NCBI GenBank assembly: GCA_950097015.1
Contig: CATNEN010000010.1
Coordinates: forward strand, 1,938,501 to 2,002,500
Source of the DNA: Macrostomum hystrix
Lineage: Eukaryota > Platyhelminthes > Macrostomidae
DNA length: 64,000 nucleotides
Reading direction: 5' to 3'
Shown in pieces: positions 11,901 through 20,653 of this stretch. Positions within the stretch are counted from its first letter, which is position 1; every line of letters begins with the position of its first letter. The position numbers and the translations under genes are program-made. A model generated the notes under the pieces. It was given only the letters and a program-made list of their open reading frames with translations. It was not told the DNA's origin and did not search any database.

Positions 11901-14730
11901 CACGTGGGCACTGATACCGCCCGAGCACTTGCGCTGCCCACCGGAGATGTCATCGCCGTGTGTGAAGACTTCACCGGATCGCCAGTTATGAGCCCGGACT
12001 CCATCGTCTCTGACAGGAGGAATCAGGCCTAGCGCGCGGCGCACCTGCTCAGGAACGTCTTCAACTCAGCTGTGAGGGACGGCCTGAAAGTGTGCCTCTT
12101 CCGCGCGGCCGTGGAGCCGATCCTTCTGTACGGCAAGGAAGCGGAGCCGATAACCGACATACGAGAGCGAGCCCTAGACGCGCTCTACAGGTCCCTGCTG
12201 CGCTACGCCCTGGGCGAGCACTACCCCAAGAAGTTGCCGTCAAGAGACCTGATGGCCCGCGCCGGCGTTCCTGACCTGAGTGTTACCCTCCGACGGCGCC
12301 GCCAAATGCAGCTGGGCCACTGCCTGTGGAGTCATGGCCGCGGCGACCTAGTCCCTTTGGCCCTGGCCCTCCTGCACCAGCCGACGGAGCTCAAGCACCG
12401 AGGCCAAGTGTGCTCCCTGCAGGGTCTCAGCCCGCAGGCCACAGCTGCCTGCCTTTCCCATCTGTTTCGCGAGCTCGCCAGCTCATTAGCTCCTGCGTGT
12501 CTCTATCTATCTAGGCTTGCTATGTACACCCTTCCTTCCTTCCCTGATTGAGTGTAAATTTGGTTCAAGGGGTCTGAATCTGTCTAGGCTTGCTATGTAC
12601 ACTATTCCTTGTGTATCCTTTTGCACATATCGAGTCTAAATTGGGGTTGGGGGTGTCTAGCTTAGTCTAGGCTCGCTATGTACACTCTTCATTCCTTCCC
12701 CGATCGAGTGTACATTGGGGTTGGGGGTCTGGCTCTGTCTGTGCACATTCCTTCTTCTCACCCTTCTGCGAACTTTCTGTTTAAGAAACGGAAGAAATAT
12801 CTTCATGAGCAGGTCGTCAATGTTGGACTCGTTCACGTGTATGATGGCCTTATTTCGCGCCGGCAGAGCATCCTGCCACATGCGAAGGATGCGGAACAGA
12901 ACCTTCGGATCCTTCCAATGCCGGAAATTTTTCTGCCCCGCTCCCTGGTAATCCACAATCATGCGAATGCCGTTAATTTGCAAGCGCTGGTCAGCCAATA
13001 AAATATCACCGTGCCGCACAACGCAGCGAATCAAGTCGTCGAAGGACAGCAGCTCGGAGTTGTAGGAACCTGAGCAACAAAAATAAAACATGAGTAGATC
13101 CGCTATGAAGCATCAGATCGAATTCTAAGAAAAAAACTCACTTAAAAGGAAATAGAGCACAGCCTCTCCGTCATCATTGAATCCGAGAAGCAAAGCGACA
13201 CTGAAATTCAAAAGTTAAGCAGACCGTTCGGCAGTCGTCATTTTATACGCCAGCCCAGCCGAAATCTACCAATCCCAGCCCTAATCTACCAATCCCAGCC
13301 TTAATCTACCAATCCCAGCCCTAATCTACCAATCCCAGCCCTAATCTACCAATCCCAGCCCTGATCTACCAATCCCAGCCCTAATCTACCAATCCCAGCC
13401 TTAATCTACCAATCCCAGCCCTAATCTACCAATCCCAGCCCTAATCTACCAATCCCAGCCCTAATCTACCAATCCCAGCCCAAATCTACCAATCCCAGCC
13501 CTAATCTACCAATCCCAGCCTTAATCTACCAATCCCAGCCCTAATCTACCAATCCCAGCCCTAATCTACCAATCCCAGCCTTAATCTACCAATCCCAGCC
13601 CTAATCTACCAATCCCAGCCCTAATCTACCAATCCCAGCCCTAATCTACCAATCCCAGCCCAAATCTACCAATCCCAGCCCTAATCTACCAATCCCAGCC
13701 TTAATCTACCAATCCCAGCCCTAATCTACCAATCCCAGCCCTAATCTACCAATCCCAGCCCTAATCTACCAATCCCAGCCCAAATCTACCAATCCCAGCC
13801 CAAATCTACCAATCCCAGCCCAAACCTACCAATCCCAGCCCTGATCTACCAATCCCAGCCCTAATCTACCAATCCCAGCCTTAATCTACCAATCCCAGCC
13901 TAAATCTACCAATCCCAGCCCTAATCTACCAATCCCAGCCTAAATCTACCAATCCCAGCCCTAATCTACCAATCCCAGCCTAAATCTACCAATCCCAGCC
14001 TTAATCTACCAATCCCAGCCTAAATCTACCAATCCCAGCCCAAATCTACCAATCCCAGCCTTAATCTACCAATCCCAGCCCAAATCTACCAATCCTAGCC
14101 CAAATCTACCAATCCCAGCCCAAATCTACCAATCCTAGCCCAAATCTACCAATCCCAGCCCAAATCTACCAATCCCAGCCCAAATCTACCAATCCCAGCC
14201 CTAATCTACCAATCCCAGCCAAAATCTACCTATCCCAGCCTTAATCTACAGATGTATCCAGGTACCCAGTGCTCAAACCCACGGCAGCTGCAGGTACAGC
14301 TCTAGAGCTGGAGAGTCCAGCGGCAGCGGCTCGAACCACTCGGGCGAACCCCGTGGCGAGCAGCGCACGGTGCAGAAATTGTCCAGCAGCTGCTGGGCGC
14401 GGCTCTGGTCGAACTTGGCGGCGCGGAGGAAGCGCAGGAGGAACGCATCGTCTGGACAGAATTGGAGCGAAATACCAGTTAAGTGCGTATTAAGTATTTA
14501 AAACCCGACTTGCGTGTCCAGCCTCCCAGCTACGTGAGATGGGACCCAACCCAAAACCCAACAGCCTCACCTGTCCTGCACGTGAGATGCGGCGCGCTTG
14601 TCAGCCAGCGTCTGAGCGAGGCGATGTGCGCCCGCACCTGCTCGGGATTCTCGCGCAGCTCCTTCTGCGCCTTCTTGACGTCCTTCGGATCCACGCCTTC
14701 GTAGTTGTACACATCGTGACTGACGGACAT
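8933..14730 (-). CDS. CRAL-TRIO lipid-transfer protein, paralogue 3 (divergent, mosaic)
   Basis: The exons are 14730-14571, 14451-14283, 13200-13142, 13069-12762, 9325-9211 and 9120-8933, totalling 999 nt or 332 residues. Exon lengths 2-5 equal those of paralogues 1 and 2 exactly, and all junctions are GT-AG. Exon 1 (from VYNYEGVDPKDVKK) and most of exon 2 are almost identical to the paralogues. From the last ~9 codons of exon 2 (LELYLQLP in place of LQECLKMP) the protein diverges strongly. Exon 3 reads LLLGFNDDGEAVLYF, exon 4 INGIRMIVDYQGAG and MWQDALPARNKAII, and the C terminus is GTFTKLDVG. Intron 2 holds a 1 kb minisatellite and intron 4 an antisense LINE. The reading frame is intact, so the gene is probably functional with changed ligand contacts. 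An expressed sequence would settle whether the long introns are spliced. Confidence 0.85.
9771..12551 (+). pseudogene. Broken LINE ORF2 (endonuclease-reverse transcriptase)
   Basis: The parts sit in different frames, so at least three frameshifts and in-frame stops (for example near 10228 and 12030) break the protein. The longest intact piece, 11173-11871, holds RT motif A (FVDFRKAFDS) and motif B. Motif B reads GVLQRDTLAPLLF, where active elements have QGD. Motif C lies in another frame near 11780-11798 and reads HADDIAL instead of YADD. Both substitutions and the frameshifts argue that it is dead. A later open piece, 12072-12551, is the post-RT region. Confidence 0.8.
12511..12745. repeat. 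Three 75-85-bp tandem units next to a splice donor
   Basis: The units begin at 12511, 12584 and 12667 with CTAGGCTTGCTATGTACAC or a near variant, and include a GTGTA-ATTTGG/GTTGGGGGTCT segment. They end about 16 bases from the exon 4 donor of CRAL-TRIO gene 3 (12761). They may be the 3' terminus of the LINE. Confidence 0.6.
13255..14250. repeat. 20-bp minisatellite, ~49 units, in intron 2 of CRAL-TRIO gene 3
   Basis: The array is an exact 20-bp period of AATCTACCAATCCCAGCCCT with variation at the last two bases and first base. It starts about 55 bases past exon 3 and ends 33 bases before the exon 2 donor. Confidence 0.95.
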
Positions 14731-15170
14731 TGTGGAAAATGTGTGCTCAGATTTGTGAGACTAGTTTTTCTCAGATCAGAGCGCAAGCATAAAACCCCTC
14801 GAACCCAGTGGATGCAGAGCAGCCATCGACTATTATTTTAGAAGCTCATCGTCATTCTGTCGTCTATGGCCGAGATTTAAAATCACTCTGAGAAAACCCG
14901 ATGTGGCTGCAGAGCAGCCATCAAACTGGAAGCGAATCCTGATTGCTTAGGTCTGAGTCGAGGCTGTCCTAACATTCAGGCGAATTAAAAGAACAGTAGT
15001 TCAATAATCTGAAACAAAGTTTTTGCCAATCTGATATGGTTCTCAAATGCGTCTCGCTTTCGTCTGTAGTCTATGGTCCAAAACGGCTAGTCCTTCAGCC
15101 TTTACTGTTCCCCAAACCAGATGCACCCATCCCAACGACACGTCTTATACACCCCCATGTTCTACCAGAC
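14731..15170. other. Spacer upstream of CRAL-TRIO gene 3
   Basis: This is the divergent promoter region between the minus-strand CRAL-TRIO gene and the plus-strand protease. A lone GTCTATGGTCCAAAA near 15070 matches the ends of the 8361-8498 fold-back element. No gene is seen. Confidence 0.4.
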
Positions 15171-15673
15171 CATCTACCCTTCCCAGCCCTAACCAAAATC
15201 ATTCGATATTCCATTAACTGAGCATAGAAAAGTTCTATTTGGTCCCATCAGCAGAAGTGGCTGGTTGAAGTTTCCCTCAGCGGACGCCCAGTCACCTGGG
15301 GTAGCGGGTCCCCCATTATTAATTAACTTTCTCCTAATCGCCAATTCAATCGTCCCAGTCAGTTGGCCCTAGCAACAGTGGAGATCACGCGGCTGCTAAA
15401 GGACAGCCGGACGGTCAGGGGCTCGGCAAACACCGCGGTCGCCGGTTTTGAAGTGCCATTCAGTCGCGCCCGAATTAATCCGTGCTCCTTCAGTGGCGAG
15501 TGGCGAGCTCTGGGGCTGGGACAAGAGCAGTGCAAATACTGCGGGCGCCCCGGCTGTGTCAACCATTCTGGTCGAAGGAGCCTTCTTAAAAGCTGGACCG
15601 CGGACTCCGATGATCCGAAATTGCTCTCAAGCGGGAGAAAGTTTTTCTGAGCACAGGCGCCAAAGACTTCGGG

Positions 15674-18330
15674 ATGCCTTCACTGTCTCTGCTGCTGCTG
15701 CAGCTGCTTCTGCCGACTGTGGCAATCGCCGAGTCGCCTCAGCAGCTGCCGCAGTTATCTGGCGAGGAGCTGATCTCCCTGTACAAGCGCGAACCGTTCC
15801 GCTACTACACGGCCGGTGGGCTGTACGAGTTTCGGAAAAAGGTGCGCCACTTGATACCGAGAGTCTGGGAGGATTTGCCTGGGATTTCTCTTTAATAACA
15901 TCAAAACTAAATCATGCTCCTGCGAAATTGTCAAAAAAGCATCGAAAAACCCGCAGAAAACCGGCAATGAGGAACCACTCGACGACATCAGGATGACCGT
16001 CGATGATGATGCACTTAGCTTGGTCAGTGCAGCTCCGAAATTGCTAATATTTCTTCTTTTTTATTGTTACTGACGGTTTTTCTCTGATCGAAAATTGCAG
16101 GTGGAACCTAAAAACCGTGAGTCAAGTAAAAACTTGGCGAAATTCAATTTACGAACTGGATCACATTAGCTAGTCAGTTTACAACGTGGTATTTTTTATC
16201 GATGTGTGTGCACTACTGAGTTTTATCAGCAGTACTATGACAAGCATTTTATCTTAAGAACTCGAAAATACAAGTAAGAGAAAATAGCTCGTATGTATGT
16301 ATCTCCCTTATTCGTAATTAGATCAACCCACGAAACGCTCTGGAGGTCGCGGAGGCGTCTCCGCTGTGATGGAGCTGCTGGTGGTTGTTGACAATGGTCT
16401 GTACCAGTCTCACCTGAACCGTATCGCTAAGTCAAAGTCCAAGCAATCCGTGAAGACTTACTATGAATACTTTGTCGGCTATGTGAGTTAATTATGCGAG
16501 ACTTTAATAGTGCTATTTTGCGCATTTACAGCATGCCTGTACAAAGACTATATGGCTCCTCGTTACAGATAAACAAAGTCTTCGAAAATGCGCCAACGAA
16601 CATCAAGCTGACGGTTGTGCCCGCCGGAATCGCTGTGATGAAGGTAAGTTCTTTCTCTGTTACGCAGTGTTCAGACAGGCAGATCGGCAGACAATGGGAC
16701 CCATCTTCATTCACTCAGAGCAAGGACGCCAGCGACTGGTCGGAGCGCAACCGAGTGTCATTTAATGGTCGCGAATTCCTGCTGGCTGACCAGGCCCTGA
16801 ATCAGTTCCGCCAGTGGTTGGAGCGCCACCGCAGCCGACTGCCGCAGTTCGACCACGCCATGGCTTTGACGCACTACGCTACAGGCATCCAGGTCAATGG
16901 CGCTGTGTATAAGATAATGGGCCTCGCCCAGGTCGGCGAGATGTGCCGCGTCGGGATCACCGCCGGCGGCTTCGATGGCATCCAATCCATGTCGGTGGTG
17001 CATGACTCGGGCACACTGTCGGGGGCGCTGACAGCTGTTCACGAGATCGGGCACAGGTGAGCAGCTCAGCTTCCATCGTTTCCATTTAGTCTTGCTTATT
17101 TTAAAATAACTATAGCCTATAAAAATGACTGCAAATCACAATGCTTTAAAATCCTCTTCGTTCTTCCGAAAAGCTTGGGTCTTCCTCACGACGGTGAGGG
17201 CGGCTCAGCGGCTTGCCCAGATGACGGCCGCTTCGTGATGTCCGCTGCAACGGCCATGTCAGAGGAGGCAGCCAGATTCTCCAACTGCTCCCTGCGAGTT
17301 CTGCAGAGCCTCCTGGAGGCGCCCGGAGCCGCTTGCTTGTTTAGCTCGAAGGCCGACCCGGACAGGCGTCTGGTGGAGACGAACCTGCTGCCCGGGCAGA
17401 TCTATTCCAAGGACTACCAGTGCTCGCGCCAGATCCTGGATGGCATCGCCGATCCGCGCTTTTGCAAGGTGTGTGATCGAATTATTACAATGGCGAGCGC
17501 TGCTTCTCTGTTCGTGGTTTATTCTTAGTCTATAACCCGTTAGTACGTTCGATGATGCGCATTTTCGTTCAAAATTATACGCTAGTTCGTTCAGTCATAC
17601 GCTAGTTCGTTCAGTCATGTGCTAGTTCGTTCAGTCATGCGCTAGTTCGTTCAGTCATGTGCTAGCTCGTTCAGTCATGTGCTAGTTCGTTCAGTAATGC
17701 GCTAGTTCGTTCAATCATGTGCTAGTTCGTTCAGTCATGCGCTAGTTCGTTCAGTCATGTGTATGTTCGTTCCATTTTCGTTCCATTGTTCGTTCGCATG
17801 ATTTTTCATTCGTGCTGTCGTTCAACCGTACACTAGTTAAATCATACGATCATGCATATGCTGGTTCCTTTGTTCAAGAGTTTAATATCGAAAAAATACT
17901 ATCTAATTTCCAAGTACACATAAGCCTAAATTAGCCCTCGCCAACCCATTCGCGCCAGATCCCCTGGCTCACGCCGACCACACTGGAGATGTCCTGCTCC
18001 ATGCTCTTGTGCCAGGACGGGCGGGACTCCGGCAGCATGCGCTGCTCCGGTTCGGTGCCAGCCATCATGGGCACCCCCTGCGGAAACAAGAAGGTAATCT
18101 GTACGGCCAGTGCTGCCGGATTCTTTCAATGAGAACTTGAGTCAAATTCTGATTAACTCACCCTGCAGATCTGCCTGAACAACCGCTGCACATTCAGCGA
18201 GTCAGCTCCCTGCTGCCCAATGGAGGAGGAGGACCAGGAGGCCTGCAGTCGCCTCAAACAGATGCTGGGCTGCCAGAACAAGCTGCTGCAGCTCTACTGC
18301 TGCAAATTCTGCGGCCACAGGTGCGAGTGA
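15674..18330 (+). CDS. Secreted ADAMTS-like zinc metalloprotease, copy A
   Basis: This is a predicted secreted M12B (reprolysin) protease. Exons: 15674-~15838 (signal peptide MPSLSLLLLQLLLPTVAIA), a propeptide exon ending 16022, a 16-nt exon 16101-16116, 16322-16482 (TKRSGGRG, a likely furin site, then MELLVVVDNGLYQSH), 16569-16643, 16719-17056, 17174-17468, 17959-18093 and 18169-18330. Splicing 17056 to 17174 creates HEIGHSLGLPHDG, a perfect HExxHxxGxxHD zinc site, with the Met-turn at FVMSAA. After it come an ADAMTS disintegrin-like/ADAM-CR segment (SCSMLLCQ, MGTPCGNKK, ICLNNRC) and a Cys-rich PLAC-like tail (YCCKFCGHRCE). No thrombospondin repeat was found. The third to last exons chain perfectly in phase. 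The propeptide does not: the signal-peptide frame and the later frame differ by one base near 15840-15880, in both copies. Confidence 0.83.
17578..17765. repeat. 20-bp minisatellite in the intron after the zinc-site exon, copy A
   Basis: About nine units of GCTAGTTCGTTCAGTCATGT (C/T variants) lie in the intron between 17468 and 17959. Copy B has the same array at 32297-32482 with a slightly different order of variants. Confidence 0.9.
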
Positions 18331-18394
18331 GACCCTGATTGCAGTACGTCAGGGAACTGAATGAAACTATCAGCTGAACGAAACTATCACGAGT

Positions 18395-18400
18395 AATAAA
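18395..18400 (+). promoter_or_regulatory. Polyadenylation signal, protease copy A
   Basis: AATAAA stands 65 bases past the TGA of the protease gene; copy B has it at the equivalent place. Confidence 0.6.
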
Positions 18401-19117
18401 TACGTTCGCAAAGGCTGGACGACAGACTTTAAAATCATTTAAAAAATGCCCCACCCGAGTGTCTTTGTTTTATTGAAATCGAGTTCAGCAGATTCACTGT
18501 ACAACAGCCTGAGTTGGTTGTCCTTCTCACTTAGGTAAAGTGAGCAGGGAGACAACTTTGCCTGAACACTGGCTACATTTTTGTGTCGGGTGCTTCTATC
18601 TGGTTGCACGATGGCCTTCCTGCTTGTTTACTTTTGTTGGCCTTTATCTGCCAATAATTCATTTCCGCCTGCGGCCCATCTGGCGGAAATTAAAATAGAT
18701 TAGCTTTCCTTTGCTCCGCCTACTGTCTGGCAGCTCCGATGAGCACCTTATTTCCTTGAGGCCTTTGCGAACCACCTGGTGCAACTGAAGGCTGCCATGA
18801 TCTGGTATGATATGGCCCACCTGCTGACAATAGTTGAAGTATAGAGCAACACGGTTCACATGTGATTAGTAGCCATAAACTGATCAGTATTGTACAGAAC
18901 TGCGGTCTAAATCATATATTACTTACTGATGAATGGGCATCGCATTGAGGAGAGAAGGTTGGAGTTTGAGTTGCGTTACATTTTAGTTACTTCTAGGAGT
19001 AAGATTCTTTGTTTAGAACGAAATTAAAATTAGGCTTTTACTGCTAAACGACAAAAATTGCTTCTGCTGCCGGCCTGTTTAAAATACGTTGACAGTGGAC
19101 ACCTCTCAATCTGCTCT
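18401..19117. other. Duplicated non-coding flank
   Basis: The sequence matches 33119-33270 plus 35808-36360 of copy B. The join near 18555-18561 is where copy B carries about 2.5 kb more. No gene is supported. Confidence 0.6.
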
Positions 19118-20110
19118 GTCACAGTTCAGAGCTCGGTGGACACCCCTCAATCTTCTCTGTCTCTGTTCTCTGTCTCTTCTCATCACCTGTGTGAGACGAG
19201 ATCTCCATGCAGGTGGGGCACAGGTAGCGGGTCTCCATGCAGTCGGAGAATGTGCAGAGCTCAGTGGACACCTTTCAGTCTTCTCTGTCACAGTTCAGAA
19301 CACGGTGGACACCTCTCAGTCTGTTCTGTCACAGTTCAGAACACGGTGGACACCCCTCAGTCTTCTCTGTCTCTGTTCTCTGTCTCTTCTCATCACCTGT
19401 GTGAGACGAGATCTCCATGCAGGTGGGGCACAGGTAGCGGGTCTCCATGCAGTCGGAGAATGTGCAGAGTTCAGTGGACACCTTTCAGTCTTCTCTGTCA
19501 CAGTTCAGAACACGGTGGACACCTCTCAGTCTGTTCTGTCACAGTTCAGAACACGGTGGACACCCCTCAGTCTTCTCTGTCTCTGTTCTCTGTCTCTTCT
19601 CATCACCTGTGTGAATAATAATAATAATAATAATTGCAGGAGGGCTGCGGGCAATGACACATAGTTTGGTGACACTAGACCCGCAGCCAGCGAGGAGGCA
19701 ATTCTGCCCATTTCGCTGACTCCTGAGCACACACGCACACAGATACCGTACGCAGGCACACGCTCACACAGGTGTGTACATCTGCCCTGACTTTCTCATC
19801 GTCAGGCAGTGTACACTCGAACTGTGCCTTGGAGGTTGGTCCTCAAGGGCGTAAATTGCACGACAAGCCCCCAAGCCTTCTCTCTGCGGCTGCGTCCCAA
19901 ATAAATGTGGCCTCGCCGTGGAATCGAACTTAGGGACTGTGGTGCGAGTGGCAAACGCGTTAACCGCTCTGCCACCGACCCCCTATCACCTGTGTGAGAC
20001 GAGATCTCCATGCAGGTGGGGCACAGGTAGCGGGTCTCCATGCAGTCGGAGAATGTGCAGAGTTCAGTGGACACCTTTCAGTCTTCTCTGTCACAGTCCA
20101 GAGCTCGGTG
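19118..20110. repeat. 210-bp tandem repeat carrying an arrestin exon fragment
   Basis: Three 210-bp units (fragment starts near 19189, 19399 and 19609) hold CAGTTCAGAACACGGTGGAC-type DNA plus a ~64-bp piece. That piece is identical or nearly so to arrestin exon 2 (37643-37706, minus-strand residues METRYLCPTCMEIS). The third unit is split by a SINE (19615-19984) and resumes at 19985. Copy B has only one such unit. Confidence 0.85.
19615..19984 (-). mobile_element. tRNA-derived SINE with 13-bp target-site duplication
   Basis: The element is flanked by ATCACCTGTGTGA on both sides (19602-19614 and 19985-19997). Read on the minus strand it starts with a tRNA-like head (GGTGGCAGAGCGGTTAACGC as A box, AGTTCGATTCC as B box) and ends in an (ATT)n tail. 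It sits inside the third 210-bp unit of copy A. Its head differs from that of the SINE in copy B, so it is a separate subfamily and a separate event. Confidence 0.88.
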
Positions 20111-20191
20111 GACACTCTAGGCCTTCCACTACAATGCAAAAATACTGTCAGTCCGCGCTAAGGTTGCGTCTCGGCCTGCACCCGGTCGATG

Positions 20192-20434
20192 TCACACCGA
20201 CGACACCTTCTCAGCGCAGTCGTTGAGTCCGTTGGCTATGCTGGCCAGCCGCTGCCGTTCCAGCTTCGCGGGGTTCTTCATCACGGTGGGGTAAACTGGC
20301 TGGTAGAGAACGCCCGACTCAGCGCCCTCGGAGCCGTCGTACACCTGGCCGAGGGTAAAGGCCGGGCTTACGTACATGCCGCCTTCGACACTCTCCACCG
20401 CGGTCTGGAACACCACTGGCGGCACAGCCACCCT
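20192..20434 (-). pseudogene. Arrestin C-terminal fragment (duplicated)
   Basis: The 79 codons ending ...NGLNDCAEKVSSV match the last 79 codons of the intact arrestin at 36964-41227. The fragment begins abruptly at GGCGGCACAGCCAC. It has no upstream arrestin exon and no start of its own beyond a chance Met, so it is a truncated duplicate produced at the block boundary. Confidence 0.92.
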
Positions 20435-20653
20435 GGAAATTCAGAAACGATTTCTAAATCTTAGTTTGAATCCATACGACCTGATTAGTACTGAGAAACG
20501 TGACAGGGTTTTTTCAGTTTAAATGCGAATTAAAAAATATGATAATGTTTCAACCAAAGTAAAATTATAAATGGTTAGTAACATCTGAGTAGATTGTGAA
20601 CTGAAAATATATTTTCTCCAACATATATTTGAAGAATCTATATTTATTACTAC

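Larger units (their letters stand above)
9430..12761 (+). mobile_element. Non-LTR retrotransposon (APE/RT LINE), degenerate, antisense in intron 4
   Basis: It lies between exons 5 and 4 of the minus-strand CRAL-TRIO gene. In plus-strand order it carries endonuclease remnants (LATFNARTL near 9771, VVGDFNAP near 10186), a reverse transcriptase and the C-terminal region seen in CR1/Jockey-like LINEs (SLLRYALGEHYPKK, RRRRQMQLGHCLWS). Frames change several times. The 3' end runs into three imperfect 75-85-bp units starting CTAGGCTTGCTATGTACAC (12511, 12584) and CTAGGCTCGCTATGTACAC (12667). The left limit is a guess. Confidence 0.78.
15171..20434 (+). repeat. Segmental duplication, copy A
   Basis: The block is nearly identical by eye to copy B (30068-37203) in the same orientation, and carries the ADAMTS-like gene and the 3' end of the arrestin gene. 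Compared with copy B it has about 175 extra bases at 15317-15491, lacks the ~2.5 kb found at 33272-35807, has a 210-bp repeat expanded to three units, and carries a different SINE. Homology starts at CATCTACCCTTCCCAGCCCT and stops abruptly after GGCGGCACAGCCAC. Confidence 0.93.

Noticed and set aside
13255-14250. CRISPR-like array
   Set aside because: Units are contiguous 20-mers with no unique spacers, in an animal genome.
15448-15996. 182-codon ORF overlapping the protease start
   Set aside because: It is in a third frame. It lacks the signal peptide and does not join to the catalytic exons.
18659-18859. 66-codon minus-strand ORF, also present in copy B
   Set aside because: Its conservation is explained by the recent block duplication; no other evidence of coding.
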